64,000 bases of DNA from Mycobacterium seoulense. GTDB taxonomy: Bacteria; Actinomycetota; Actinomycetes; Mycobacteriales; Mycobacteriaceae. The notes under the pieces are model-generated. The model ran no database searches, was not told the origin of the DNA, and saw only the letters and a list, made by a program, of their open reading frames with translations. Made by a program: the position numbers and the translations under genes. Positions 19,140 through 28,859 of this stretch are shown here, in pieces; the stretch's first letter is position 1, and every line of letters begins with the position of its first letter. The stretch spans positions 744,001-808,000 of the forward strand of contig NZ_AP022582.1 of assembly GCF_010731595.1 (NCBI RefSeq), given 5' to 3'.

Positions 19140-20480
19140 CTAGAGGTCGCCGAGCAGCCCGCCCAACACGTCCAGCCCCTCGCTCAGCAGCTCGTCGCTG
19201 ATGGTCAGCGGGGGCAGCAGCCGGATGATGTTGCCGAACATGCCGCACGTCAGCACGACGACTCCGGCGGCGTGGGCCGCGGTGGACAGCTTCTGAGTCA
19301 GTTCCGCGTCGGGCTCGGCGGTTCCCGACTTCACCAATTCGATGGCGATCATGGCGCCCCGGCCACGCACATCGCCGATCCGGTCATCGCCGGCCTGCAG
19401 GCGCAACAGCGGCTCGGTGATCAGCCGTTCCAACCGCTGGGCTCGCTCGATCAGTCCGTCACTTTCGATCGTGGTGATGGTGGCCAGCGCTGCCGCACAA
19501 GCGACCGGGTTACCGCCGAATGTGCCGCCCAGGCCGCCGACATGCGAGGCGTCCATGATCTCCGCGCGGCCGGTCACCGCCGAAAGCGGCAGCCCGTCGG
19601 CGATGCCCTTGGCCGTGCAGATCAGGTCGGGCTCGATGCCCTCGTGCTCGCAGGCGAACATCGCGCCGGTGCGGGCGAACCCGGTCTGCACCTCATCGGC
19701 GATGAACACCACGTCGTTCTTCCGGCACCAGTCGAGCAGGGCGGGCAGGAATCCCTCGGCCGGCACGATGAATCCGCCCTCGCCCGCGATCGGCTCGATG
19801 ATGACGGCGGCCAGGCTGTCGGCGCCGACCTGGCTCTCGATGACGTCGATCGCGCGGGCGGCGGCCTTCTCCCCGTCGGCGGCCAGCTCCTTGTCCAGCA
19901 GGCCGTCCCGGTACGGGTAGGACACCGGGGCCCGGTAGACCTCCGGCGCGAACGGGCCGAAGCCGCTCTTGTACGGCTTGGATTTGGCGGTCAGCGCCAT
20001 CGCCAGGTTGGTGCGACCGTGGTAGGCGTGGTTGAACGCCACGACGGCGGGCTTGCGGGTGTATGACCGGGCGACTTTGACGGCGTTCTCGACCGCTTCG
20101 GCGCCGGAGTTGAACAACACCGAACGCTTCTCGCCGGTGCCCGGCGTGATCCGGTTGAGCTCCTCGGCGACGGCGATGTACTGCTCGTACGGCACGACCA
20201 TGAAGCAGGTGTGGGTGAACTCGGCGACCTGCGCTCGCACCGCCTCCACCACCCGGGGCGAGGAGTTGCCGACGGTGGTCACCGCGATGCCGGACGCCAG
20301 GTCGATGAGCCGGTTGCCGTCGACGTCCTCGATGATGCCGCCGGAGGCGCGGGCCACGAACACCGGCAACGAAACGTTCACCCCGTGCGACACCGCCGCG
20401 GCGCGGCGTTTGGTCAGTTCCAGCGAAGCGGGACCGGGGATTTCGGTGACCAGTCGGCGAGTCTGCTCGAGGCCGGCCAC
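19140..20480 (-). CDS. gabT: 4-aminobutyrate aminotransferase GabT
   Basis: This 446-residue class III PLP-dependent aminotransferase converts 4-aminobutyrate and 2-oxoglutarate to succinate semialdehyde and glutamate. The PLP-binding aspartate is in FIADEVQTGF (D262) and the Schiff-base lysine is K291 in CTAKGIADGLPL; the FNSGAEAVENAVK phosphate-binding segment is present. It is transcribed toward car, whose product makes aldehydes, which raises the idea of shared aldehyde or amine metabolism (inference). H37Rv counterpart: Rv2589. Confidence 0.94.
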   Translation of the reverse strand: MAGLEQTRRLVTEIPGPASLELTKRRAAAVSHGVNVSLPVFVARASGGIIEDVDGNRLIDLASGIAVTTVGNSSPRVVEAVRAQVAEFTHTCFMVVPYEQYIAVAEELNRITPGTGEKRSVLFNSGAEAVENAVKVARSYTRKPAVVAFNHAYHGRTNLAMALTAKSKPYKSGFGPFAPEVYRAPVSYPYRDGLLDKELAADGEKAAARAIDVIESQVGADSLAAVIIEPIAGEGGFIVPAEGFLPALLDWCRKNDVVFIADEVQTGFARTGAMFACEHEGIEPDLICTAKGIADGLPLSAVTGRAEIMDASHVGGLGGTFGGNPVACAAALATITTIESDGLIERAQRLERLITEPLLRLQAGDDRIGDVRGRGAMIAIELVKSGTAEPDAELTQKLSTAAHAAGVVVLTCGMFGNIIRLLPPLTISDELLSEGLDVLGGLLGDL

Positions 20481-20676
20481 GATTCTCTCCTCACCGCGCC
20501 GCGGCTGTCACGTCGCCACCCAAGCCTATCCGCCCCGGCGTCCGCGGGCCTCCCGCGCACCGCGGGGCTCGGGAGCGACCTGCAGCAATGGCACACTGGC
20601 CGGTACGAGGTGCGCGGCCCGCGGGTCGTCCCGGCGCTAACGCCCTTCGACGCCACTACGAAAGACAGGCCCGTTC

Positions 20677-21018
20677 ATGGAGAGTTTGATCCTGTTCCTG
20701 CCCTTCCTGCTCATCATGGGCGGGTTCATGTACTTCGCGTCGCGGCGCCAGAAGCGCGCGATGCAGGCCACCATCGACCTGCACGAGTCGCTGCGGGCCG
20801 GCGACCGCGTGCACACCACCTCCGGCCTTCAGGCCACGGTCGTCGCGATCACGGACGACACCGTCGACCTCGAGATCGCGCCGGGCGTGGTGACCACCTG
20901 GATGAAGCTGGCCATCCGCGACCGGGTCCTGCCCGAGGACGACGAAGACCTGGCCGACGGCGACGACTCGGACGACGTGGCCGAATTCGACGAGGGCCGG
21001 CTGCCCAAGGATTCCTGA
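20677..21018 (+). CDS. yajC: Preprotein translocase subunit YajC
   Basis: This 113-residue protein has one N-terminal membrane helix (residues about 2-20), the RRQKRAMQATIDLHESLRAG core with GDRVHTTSGLQATV, and an acidic C-terminal tail (DDEDLADGDDSDD). YajC joins SecD and SecF in the accessory complex of the Sec translocon. It heads the yajC-secD-secF cluster, 112 bases before secD. Confidence 0.95.
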   Translation: MESLILFLPFLLIMGGFMYFASRRQKRAMQATIDLHESLRAGDRVHTTSGLQATVVAITDDTVDLEIAPGVVTTWMKLAIRDRVLPEDDEDLADGDDSDDVAEFDEGRLPKDS

Positions 21019-21082
21019 CGGGAAATCCCAGCCCGGACGCCACGGCGGCGGACCGCTTGCGCAACGGGCGCGCGCACGACAC

Positions 21083-21088
21083 TAGGCT
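21083..21088 (+). promoter_or_regulatory. -10 element upstream of secD (TAGGCT)
   Basis: TAGGCT fits TANNNT and lies 42 bases before the secD GTG, so secD may have its own promoter besides read-through from yajC. Confidence 0.45.
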
Positions 21089-21130
21089 CTGTCCGGGGTA
21101 AGAACCGATATTCGAGGAGATTGAAGGAAC

Positions 21131-22933
21131 GTGGCATCGTCTTCGGCGCCGGTGCACCCTGCCCGCTATCTGTCGGTCTTCTTGCTGCTGCTCGTCGGCG
21201 TCTACCTGCTGGTGTTCCTGACCGGGGACAAGCACGCCGCCCCCAAGCTCGGCATCGACCTGCAGGGCGGCACCCGCGTCACGCTGACGGCGCGCACCCC
21301 GGACGGGTCGCGCCCCAGCCGCGACGCGCTGGCCCAGGCGCAGCAGATCATCAGCGCGCGGGTCAACGGGCTGGGCGTCTCCGGTTCCGAGGTCGTGGTC
21401 GACGGCGACAACCTGGTCATCACCGTCCCCGGCAACGACGGCAACGAGGCCCGCAACCTGGGCCAGACCGCCCGGCTGTACATCCGCCCGGTGCTCAACT
21501 CGATGCCGGCGCAGGCGGTCCAGCCCAAGCCCGCCCCGCCGGCTCAGGCGCCGCCCCCGGGCCCGGCGCCCTCCGGTCAGCCGGCGCCCGGTCAGGCGCC
21601 GCCCCCGGGCCAGGCGCCCCCGCCGGCCGGCCAGCCCGCGCCGGCCCAGCCCGCGCCGCCGGGCGGTCGACCGCCGGCCCAGCCGCGGCCGTATCCGCAG
21701 GACCCGCCGCCGCCACCGCCGAGCCCCGCGCCGCCCCCGGCGCCCGCGGGCAACGCGCCGCCGGCCGACGTGCCCCCGGCCGAGCAGCCGGCACCGGCCG
21801 ACCCGCGCAAGGAACTCGCCGAGCGCATCGCCGACGAGAAGAAGTGGCGGCAGAGCACCCGTCAGGGCGTGCAGTTCCTGGCGTTGCAGTTCCAGGCCAC
21901 CCGCTGCGACAAAGAAGACATCCTGGCCGGCAACGACGACCCGAAGCTGCCGCTGGTGACGTGTTCGACCGACCACAAGGTGGCCTACCTGCTGGCGCCC
22001 TCGATCATCAGCGGCGACCAGATCCAGGACGCCACCTCGGGCATGAACCAGCGCGGCATCGGTTACGTCGTCGACGTGCAGTTCAAGCCGGCGGCGGCGA
22101 ACACCTGGGCGGACTTCACCGCCGCCCACATCGGCACCCAGACCGCCTTCACGCTGGACTCCCAGGTGGTCAGCGCCCCGATGATCCAGGAGGCCATCCC
22201 CGGCGGCCGGACCCAGATCACCGGCGGTGACCCGCCGTTCACCGCCGCGACCGCCAAGCAGCTGGCCAACGTCCTGAAATACGGCTCGTTGCCGCTGTCA
22301 TTCGAATCCTCGGAGGCCCAAACCGTCTCGGCCACACTGGGATTGACCTCGCTGCGGGCGGGGCTGATCGCCGGTGCGATCGGTTTGGTGTTGGTGTTGC
22401 TGTACTCGCTGCTGTATTACCGGGTGTTGGGCCTGCTCACCGCGCTGTCGCTAACGGCTTCCGGCGCAATGATCTTCGCGATATTGGTGATCCTGGGCCG
22501 GCAGATCAACTACACCCTGGACCTCGCGGGCATCGCGGGTCTGATCATCGGCATCGGCACCACCGCGGACTCGTTCGTGGTGTTCTTCGAGCGCATCAAA
22601 GACGAGATCCGAGAAGGCCGATCGTTTCGATCGGCGGTGCCCCGCGGCTGGGTGCGGGCCCGCAAGACGATCGTGTCGGGCAATGCCGTCACCTTCCTGG
22701 CCGCCGCGGTGCTGTACGCGCTGGCGATCGGCCAGGTGCGGGGATTCGCCTTCACGCTGGGCCTCACCACGATCCTCGACGTCGTGGTGGTGTTCCTGGT
22801 GACCTGGCCGCTGGTCTACCTGGCGTCCAAGTCGCCGACGTTGGCCAAACCCGCCTACAACGGCCTGGGCGCGGTACAGCAGGTCGCCCGCGAGCGCCGG
22901 GCGTCCGCGCAAGTCAAGACGGGACGGGGATAG
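21131..22933 (+). CDS. secD: Protein translocase subunit SecD
   Basis: SecD and SecF form an RND-like complex that uses the proton gradient to pull secreted proteins out of the Sec channel. This 600-residue form has the first membrane helix (about 12-31), the [13 protein letters not shown] motif, a large periplasmic domain, and five C-terminal helices with the [19 protein letters not shown] motif. An unusual Pro/Ala/Gln-rich stretch of about 93 residues (131-223, bases 21521-21799) is inserted in the periplasmic P1 region. The start is GTG 21131 after AAGGAAC. SecF follows after four bases. Confidence 0.95.
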   Translation: MASSSAPVHPARYLSVFLLLLVGVYLLVFLTGDKHAAPKLGIDLQGGTRVTLTARTPDGSRPSRDALAQAQQIISARVNGLGVSGSEVVVDGDNLVITVPGNDGNEARNLGQTARLYIRPVLNSMPAQAVQPKPAPPAQAPPPGPAPSGQPAPGQAPPPGQAPPPAGQPAPAQPAPPGGRPPAQPRPYPQDPPPPPPSPAPPPAPAGNAPPADVPPAEQPAPADPRKELAERIADEKKWRQSTRQGVQFLALQFQATRCDKEDILAGNDDPKLPLVTCSTDHKVAYLLAPSIISGDQIQDATSGMNQRGIGYVVDVQFKPAAANTWADFTAAHIGTQTAFTLDSQVVSAPMIQEAIPGGRTQITGGDPPFTAATAKQLANVLKYGSLPLSFESSEAQTVSATLGLTSLRAGLIAGAIGLVLVLLYSLLYYRVLGLLTALSLTASGAMIFAILVILGRQINYTLDLAGIAGLIIGIGTTADSFVVFFERIKDEIREGRSFRSAVPRGWVRARKTIVSGNAVTFLAAAVLYALAIGQVRGFAFTLGLTTILDVVVVFLVTWPLVYLASKSPTLAKPAYNGLGAVQQVARERRASAQVKTGRG

Positions 22934-22937
22934 CGCG

Positions 22938-24212
22938 ATGGCCTCCAAAGGCAAGGCCCAAACCGACGCGGCCGAGATCACCGAAGCCGGCGCGGTGGAG
23001 CCGGCTGCTGAGACCGGCGCCGCGCAGCCGCACCACAGCTTCCTCGCGCGCCTCTACACCGGCACCGGCGCGTTCGAGGTGATCGGCCGGCGTCGCCTCT
23101 GGTACGGGATCAGCGGGGCGATCGTCGCGGTCGCCCTGGTCAGCATCGTCTTGCGGGGCTTCACCTTCGGGATCGATTTCAACGGCGGCACCACGGTGTC
23201 GATGCCCACCGCCGGCTCGTCGGGCACCGTCACGACGGCCACCGTGTCCGACGTCTTCCGGAAGGCGATCGGCCGCGACCCGGAGTCGGTGGTGATCGTC
23301 GGCAACGGCGCCTCGGCCACGGTGCAGATCCGCTCGGAAACGCTGTCCAACGACCAGACATCCAAGCTGCGCAACGCCCTGTTCGATGCCTTCCAGCCCA
23401 AGGGCGCGGACGGCAAGCCCAGCAAGCAGGCGATCAGCGACGCGGCGGTGTCGGAGACCTGGGGTGACCAGATCACCGACAAGGCGCTGATCGCGCTGGT
23501 GGTGTTCTTGGCGTTGGTCAGCCTGTACATCACCGTGCGGTACGAGCGGTACATGGCCGTCTCCGCGCTGACGACCATGGTGTTCGACCTGACGGTGACC
23601 GCGGGGGTGTACTCGCTGGTCGGTTTCGAGGTCACCCCGGCCACCGTCATCGGCCTGCTGACGATCCTCGGTTTCTCCCTGTACGACACCGTCATCGTGT
23701 TCGACAAGGTCGAGGAGAACACCCACGGCTTCCAGCACACCACCCGGCGCACCTTCGCCGAACAGGCCAACCTGGCGATCAACCAGACGTTCATGCGCTC
23801 CATCAACACCAGCCTGATCGGGGTGTTGCCGGTGCTGGCGCTGATGGTCGTGGCGGTGTGGCTGCTGGGGGTCGGCACGTTGAAGGACCTGGCGCTGGTG
23901 CAGCTGGTCGGCATCTTGGTGGGCACCTACTCGTCGATCTTCTTCGCCACGCCGCTGCTGGTCACACTGCGCGAGCGCACCGAGCTGGTGCGCACGCACA
24001 CCCGCCGCGTCACCCGCCGGCGCAAGGGTGGGGCCGAGCCGGCCGAGGAGGCCAAGCCCACCGAGGACGGACCGGCGTCGCCGGAGACCGCCGCGTCGGC
24101 GTCGGCGACCCCCGACAAGCCCGCACCCAACAAGCCGGCGCCGGGTGCCCGCCCGGTGCGGCCGACCGGGTCCCGGCGTCCGAGCGGCAAGCGAAACGCC
24201 GGCCGGCGGTAG
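22938..24212 (+). CDS. secF: Protein translocase subunit SecF
   Basis: This 424-residue partner of SecD has helix 1 at about residues 55-75, the TFGIDFNGGTTVSMP motif after it, and five C-terminal helices with GFSLYDTVIVFDKVEENTH. A charged Pro/Ala/Lys-rich cytoplasmic tail of about 75 residues follows the last helix. It lies four bases after secD and five bases before the lipoprotein gene, so all are co-transcribed. Confidence 0.95.
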   Translation: MASKGKAQTDAAEITEAGAVEPAAETGAAQPHHSFLARLYTGTGAFEVIGRRRLWYGISGAIVAVALVSIVLRGFTFGIDFNGGTTVSMPTAGSSGTVTTATVSDVFRKAIGRDPESVVIVGNGASATVQIRSETLSNDQTSKLRNALFDAFQPKGADGKPSKQAISDAAVSETWGDQITDKALIALVVFLALVSLYITVRYERYMAVSALTTMVFDLTVTAGVYSLVGFEVTPATVIGLLTILGFSLYDTVIVFDKVEENTHGFQHTTRRTFAEQANLAINQTFMRSINTSLIGVLPVLALMVVAVWLLGVGTLKDLALVQLVGILVGTYSSIFFATPLLVTLRERTELVRTHTRRVTRRRKGGAEPAEEAKPTEDGPASPETAASASATPDKPAPNKPAPGARPVRPTGSRRPSGKRNAGRR

Positions 24213-24217
24213 TCGCC

Positions 24218-25867
24218 ATGGCCGCCAGGTACCGCCTCGCTGGGGGCGCTATCGGTTTGGCCGCAATGCTCGTGGCGGCCGTCACGCTGACCGCATGCTC
24301 CGGCAGCGCCGCCTCCCAGGTCGACTACGTGGTGGACGGCCCGCTGGTCACCTACAACACCAACACCGTCGTCGGCGCGGCGTCGGCCGGGGCGCAGGCG
24401 TTCGCCCGCACGCTCGCCGGCTTCAGCTATCACGGCCCGGACGGGCAGAGCGTCGCCGACCGGGACTTCGGCACCGTCGCGGTGGTGAGCGGTTCACCGC
24501 TGGTGCTCGACTACCAGATCGCCGACAACGCCGTCTACTCCGACGGCAAGCCGGTGACCTGCGACGACCTGGTGCTGACCTGGGCGGCCCAGTCCGGCCG
24601 GTATCCCGACTTCAACGCCGCCACCCAGGCCGGTTACCTCGACATCGCCAACGTCGAATGCCTGCCGGGGCAGAAGAAGGCCCGGGTGTCGTTCATCCCG
24701 GATCGCGGCGTCGTCGACTACAACCAGCTGTTCACCGCCACGTCGCTGATGCCGTCGCACGTCATCGCCGACCAGCTCCACGTCGACGTGACCGCCGCCC
24801 TGCTCAGCAGCAACACCCAACTCGTGCAGCAGATCGCCCGGCTGTGGAACACCATCTGGGACCTCAAGCCCGGGCTGGACCTGAAGAACTTCCCGTCGTC
24901 GGGGCCGTACAAGATCGAACGCATCCTGGACGGCGGCGCGGTGGTGCTCGTCGCCAATGACCGATGGTGGGGCCCCAGGGCCGTCACCAAGCGGATCACC
25001 GTCTGGCCGCAGGGTCCCGACATCCAGGACCGGGTCAACAACCGCAGCGTCGACGTGGTCGACGTCGCGGCGGGCTCGTCGGGAACGCTGACGACACCGG
25101 ACAACTACGTCCGAGCCGACTCGCCGTCGGCCGGCATCGAGCAGCTGATCTTCGCGCCGCAGGGGCCGCTCTCGCAGCCCAAGGCCCGGCGCGCGCTGGC
25201 GCTGTGCACCCCGCGCGACACGCTCGCGCGCGACGCCGGGGTGCCGATCGCCAATTCCCGCCTGAACCCGGCCGCCGACGACCCCGCGACCGCCGGAGAC
25301 GGTGCCGCCGAGGCCGCCCAGTTCGCCAGGGCGGACCCGGGCGCCGCCCGCGACGCGCTCGGCGGTGCGCCGATGACGGTGCGCATCGGCTACCACGGGC
25401 CCAACGCGCGGCTGGCGGTCAACGTCGGGGTCATCGCCAAATCCTGTGCCGCGGCCGGTATCACCGTCGCCAACGTCGCCCTGGACACCTCGGGGCCCCA
25501 GGCGCTCAGGGACGGGAAGATCGACGTGCTCCTGGCCAGCACCGGCGGGGCCGCCGGCAGCGGGTCGACGGGCTCGTCGGCGATGGATGCCTACGATCTG
25601 CACAGCGGCAACGGCAACAACCTGTCCGGCTACACGAACCCGCAGGTCGACGGCGCGATCGGGGCGCTGGCGGTTTCGGCCGACCCCGCCGAGCGCGTCC
25701 GGCTGCTGGGCGACGCGGCGCCGATACTGTGGGGCGACATGCCCACGTTGCCCCTCTACCGCCAGCAACGCACCCTGTTGATGTCGAAGAAGATGTACGC
25801 CGTGAGCAAGAACCCCACTCGCTGGGGCGCAGGCTGGAACATGGACCGATGGGCGCTGGTTCAGTGA
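24218..25867 (+). CDS. Lipoprotein, ABC-transporter substrate-binding family 5 (Rv2585c-like)
   Basis: I start at ATG 24218, which gives a good lipoprotein signal peptide with lipobox LTAC and lipidated C27; the long frame upstream is secF in another frame. The 549-residue protein belongs to the dipeptide/oligopeptide-binding SBP_bac_5 family, with the typical [14 protein letters not shown] and [22 protein letters not shown] segments. No permease or ATPase genes are nearby, so it is an orphan binding protein or has another envelope role. Its position after secDF and before apt is conserved in mycobacteria. Confidence 0.88.
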   Translation: MAARYRLAGGAIGLAAMLVAAVTLTACSGSAASQVDYVVDGPLVTYNTNTVVGAASAGAQAFARTLAGFSYHGPDGQSVADRDFGTVAVVSGSPLVLDYQIADNAVYSDGKPVTCDDLVLTWAAQSGRYPDFNAATQAGYLDIANVECLPGQKKARVSFIPDRGVVDYNQLFTATSLMPSHVIADQLHVDVTAALLSSNTQLVQQIARLWNTIWDLKPGLDLKNFPSSGPYKIERILDGGAVVLVANDRWWGPRAVTKRITVWPQGPDIQDRVNNRSVDVVDVAAGSSGTLTTPDNYVRADSPSAGIEQLIFAPQGPLSQPKARRALALCTPRDTLARDAGVPIANSRLNPAADDPATAGDGAAEAAQFARADPGAARDALGGAPMTVRIGYHGPNARLAVNVGVIAKSCAAAGITVANVALDTSGPQALRDGKIDVLLASTGGAAGSGSTGSSAMDAYDLHSGNGNNLSGYTNPQVDGAIGALAVSADPAERVRLLGDAAPILWGDMPTLPLYRQQRTLLMSKKMYAVSKNPTRWGAGWNMDRWALVQ

Positions 25868-26406
25868 CCGGTGTGGGCGGGAGCGCGTCGGTCGCCAATG
25901 TCATCGCCTCGCTGCTGCGTGAGGTGTCCGACTTTCCCAAGCCCGGGGTCCAGTTCAAGGACCTCACGCCCGTGTTCGCCGACCCGCGAGGGTTGATGGC
26001 AGTCACCGACGCCCTGGCCGAGATCGCCTCGGGCGCCGACCTGGTGGCCGGGATCGACTCCCGTGGCTTCCTGGCCGCGGCGGCCGTCGCCGACCGGCTG
26101 CGCACCGGGGTGCTGGCCATTCGCAAGGGCGGCAAGCTGCCGCCGCCGGTGCACGCCGAGCACTACGACCTGGAGTACGGCAGTGCCACGCTGGAAATCC
26201 CCGCCGACGGCATCGACCTGCGTGGACGACACGTGGTGATCATCGACGACGTGCTGGCCACCGGGGGCACCCTCGCCGCGGCGGCCCGGCTGCTGGAACG
26301 CAGCGGCGCCCGGGTGATCGCGGCTGCGGTGATCCTCGAGCTGACCGCGCTCGGGGGCCGTCAAGCGGTCGCGGACTTGCCGGTGCACAGCCTCAGTCGC
26401 GTCTAG
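25864..26406 (+). CDS. apt: Adenine phosphoribosyltransferase
   Basis: This 180-residue enzyme salvages adenine to AMP using PRPP. It starts GTG 25864, overlapping the lipoprotein stop (GTGA). The N-terminal [15 protein letters not shown] segment and the PRPP loop [17 protein letters not shown] are intact. It precedes relA, an arrangement common in actinobacteria that places purine salvage next to (p)ppGpp metabolism. Confidence 0.96.
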   Translation: MTGVGGSASVANVIASLLREVSDFPKPGVQFKDLTPVFADPRGLMAVTDALAEIASGADLVAGIDSRGFLAAAAVADRLRTGVLAIRKGGKLPPPVHAEHYDLEYGSATLEIPADGIDLRGRHVVIIDDVLATGGTLAAAARLLERSGARVIAAAVILELTALGGRQAVADLPVHSLSRV

Positions 26407-26422
26407 CGGCGCCCACCGCGCG

Positions 26423-26428
26423 ATATCC
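26423..26428 (+). promoter_or_regulatory. -10 element of relA (TATCCT)
   Basis: TATCCT fits TANNNT and lies 21 bases before the preferred relA start, in the 43-base gap after apt. It could give relA a transcript of its own. Confidence 0.4.
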
Positions 26429-26449
26429 TCGAGGTCGGAGGTGACCAAC

Positions 26450-28840
26450 GTGGCGGACGAGAAGAGCGCGGCGCAGGCGCTTGACGCGCCCACCGACGCC
26501 GGCGACGCCCTGCTGGTCGGGGAGCCGGTCACGGCGCAGGCCGAGCCGCCGGAGCCGCCGACGGAGGCGCTGAAGGTCCCCAGCAGCGCGTCTCGCCGGG
26601 TCCGGGCCCGGCTGGCCCGGCGGATGACCGCCCAGCGCACCACGCTCAACCCGGTGCTGGAACCGCTCGTGGCGGTGCACCGGGAGTTCTACCCGAAGGC
26701 GAACCTGTCGTTGCTACAGCGCGCCTACGAGGTTGCCGACCAGCGGCACGCCACGCAGTTGCGCCATTCCGGCGATCCCTACATCACCCACCCCCTGGCG
26801 GTCGCGAACATCCTGGCCGAATTGGGCATGGACACCACCACTTTGGTGGCCGCGCTGTTGCACGACACCATCGAGGACACCGGTTACACGCTCGAGGCGT
26901 TGAGCGAGGAGTTCGGTGAGGAGGTGGGCCACCTCGTCGACGGCGTGACCAAGCTGGACCGGGTGGTGCTGGGCACCGCCGCCGAGGGCGAGACGATCCG
27001 CAAGATGATCACCGCGATGGCCCGCGACCCCCGGGTGTTGGTGATCAAGGTCGCCGACCGGCTGCACAACATGCGCACCATGCGCTTCCTGCCGCCGGAA
27101 AAGCAGGCCCGCAAGGCCCGCGAGACGCTGGAAGTCATTGCGCCCCTGGCGCATCGGCTGGGCATGGCCAGCGTCAAGTGGGAGCTGGAAGACCTGTCCT
27201 TCGCGATCCTGCACCCCAAGAAGTACGAGGAGATCGTCCGGCTTGTCGCCGGCCGCGCGCCGTCGAGGGACACCTACCTGGCCAAGGTCCGCGCCGAGAT
27301 CATCAACACGCTGAACGCGTCGAAGATCAAGGCGACGGTGGAGGGCCGCCCCAAGCACTACTGGTCGATCTATCAGAAGATGATCGTCAAGGGCCGCGAC
27401 TTCGACGACATCCACGACCTGGTCGGCATCCGCATCCTGTGCGACGAGATCCGGGACTGCTATGCGGCTGTCGGCGTGGTGCATTCGCTGTGGCAGCCGA
27501 TGGCGGGGCGGTTCAAGGACTACATCGCCCAGCCCAGATACGGTGTCTACCAGTCGCTGCACACCACCGTCGTCGGGCCGGAGGGCAAGCCGCTGGAAAT
27601 CCAGATCCGCACCCGCGACATGCACCGGACCGCCGAATACGGCATCGCCGCACACTGGCGCTACAAGGAAGCCAAGGGCCGCAACGGCGTTCCGCATCCG
27701 CACGCCGCCGCCGAGATCGACGACATGGCCTGGATGCGTCAGCTGCTCGACTGGCAGCGGGAGGCCGCCGACCCCGGCGAGTTCCTGGAGTCGTTGCGTT
27801 ACGACCTTGCGGTGCAAGAGATCTTCGTGTTCACCCCCAAGGGCGATGTCATCACCCTGCCGACCGGGTCGACGCCGGTGGACTTCGCCTACGCGGTGCA
27901 CACCGAGGTCGGCCACCGGTGCATCGGCGCCAGGGTCAACGGGCGGCTGGTGGCGCTGGAGCGCAAGCTGGAAAACGGCGAAGTCGTCGAGGTTTTCACG
28001 TCGAAGGCGCCCAACGCCGGCCCGTCACGCGACTGGCAGCAGTTCGTGGTGTCGCCGCGCGCCAAGGCGAAGATCCGGCAGTGGTTCGCCAAGGAGCGCC
28101 GCGAGGAGGCGCTGGAGACCGGCAAGGAGGCGATGGCCCGCGAGGTGCGCCGCGGCGGGCTTCCCTTGCAGCGCTTGGTCAACGGCGAGTCCATGGCCGC
28201 GGTGGCCCGCGAACTGCACTACGCGGACGTGTCCGCGCTCTACACCGCGATCGGTGAGGGCCACGTCTCGGCGCGCCACGTCGTGCAGCGGCTGCTGGCC
28301 GAGCTCGGCGGAATCGACCAGGCCGAAGAGGATCTCGCCGAGCGGTCCACGCCGACGACCATGCTGCGGCGCCCGCGCAGCAGCGACGACGTCGGGGTCT
28401 CGGTCCCCGGGGCCCCGGGCGTGCTCTCCAAGCTGGCCAAGTGCTGCACGCCGGTGCCCGGCGACGCGATCATGGGGTTCGTCACCCGCGGCGGGGGCGT
28501 GAGCGTGCACCGCACCGACTGCACCAACGCCGCGTCGCTGCAGCAGCAGTCCGAGCGCATCATCGAGGTGCACTGGGCGCCGTCGCCGTCGTCGGTGTTC
28601 CTGGTGGCCATCCAGGTCGAGGCGCTCGACCGCCACCGGCTGCTCTCCGACGTCACGCGGGTGCTCGCCGACGAGAAGGTCAACATCCTGTCGGCGTCGG
28701 TCACCACGTCCAATGACCGGGTGGCGATCAGCCGGTTCACCTTCGAGATGGGCGACCCCAAGCACCTCGGGCATCTGCTCAACGTGGTGCGCAACGTCGA
28801 AGGCGTTTTCGACGTCTACCGCGTGACGTCGGCCGCATGA
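26450..28840 (+). CDS. relA: Bifunctional (p)ppGpp synthetase/hydrolase RelA (RelMtb type)
   Basis: This protein of about 796 residues makes and degrades the stringent-response alarmone. In order it has an HD hydrolase domain ([22 protein letters not shown]), a synthetase domain ([17 protein letters not shown]) with the RFKD motif that marks bifunctional enzymes, a TGS domain ([20 protein letters not shown]), a conserved-cysteine region (KCCTPVPGD) and a C-terminal ACT domain. I prefer GTG 26450 because GGAGG at 26437-26441 is eight bases away and the product starts MADEK, like H37Rv; GTG 26441 lies inside that site. It converges on the kinase gene with 19 bases between. Confidence 0.96.
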   Translation: MADEKSAAQALDAPTDAGDALLVGEPVTAQAEPPEPPTEALKVPSSASRRVRARLARRMTAQRTTLNPVLEPLVAVHREFYPKANLSLLQRAYEVADQRHATQLRHSGDPYITHPLAVANILAELGMDTTTLVAALLHDTIEDTGYTLEALSEEFGEEVGHLVDGVTKLDRVVLGTAAEGETIRKMITAMARDPRVLVIKVADRLHNMRTMRFLPPEKQARKARETLEVIAPLAHRLGMASVKWELEDLSFAILHPKKYEEIVRLVAGRAPSRDTYLAKVRAEIINTLNASKIKATVEGRPKHYWSIYQKMIVKGRDFDDIHDLVGIRILCDEIRDCYAAVGVVHSLWQPMAGRFKDYIAQPRYGVYQSLHTTVVGPEGKPLEIQIRTRDMHRTAEYGIAAHWRYKEAKGRNGVPHPHAAAEIDDMAWMRQLLDWQREAADPGEFLESLRYDLAVQEIFVFTPKGDVITLPTGSTPVDFAYAVHTEVGHRCIGARVNGRLVALERKLENGEVVEVFTSKAPNAGPSRDWQQFVVSPRAKAKIRQWFAKERREEALETGKEAMAREVRRGGLPLQRLVNGESMAAVARELHYADVSALYTAIGEGHVSARHVVQRLLAELGGIDQAEEDLAERSTPTTMLRRPRSSDDVGVSVPGAPGVLSKLAKCCTPVPGDAIMGFVTRGGGVSVHRTDCTNAASLQQQSERIIEVHWAPSPSSVFLVAIQVEALDRHRLLSDVTRVLADEKVNILSASVTTSNDRVAISRFTFEMGDPKHLGHLLNVVRNVEGVFDVYRVTSAA

Positions 28841-28859
28841 CGACCCTGACGGGCACGGT

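Noticed and set aside
16777..19143. A plus-strand frame of 788 codons opposite car
   Set aside because: Car has intact A3, carrier and reductase motifs; the opposite frame has no ribosome-binding site or recognisable domain.
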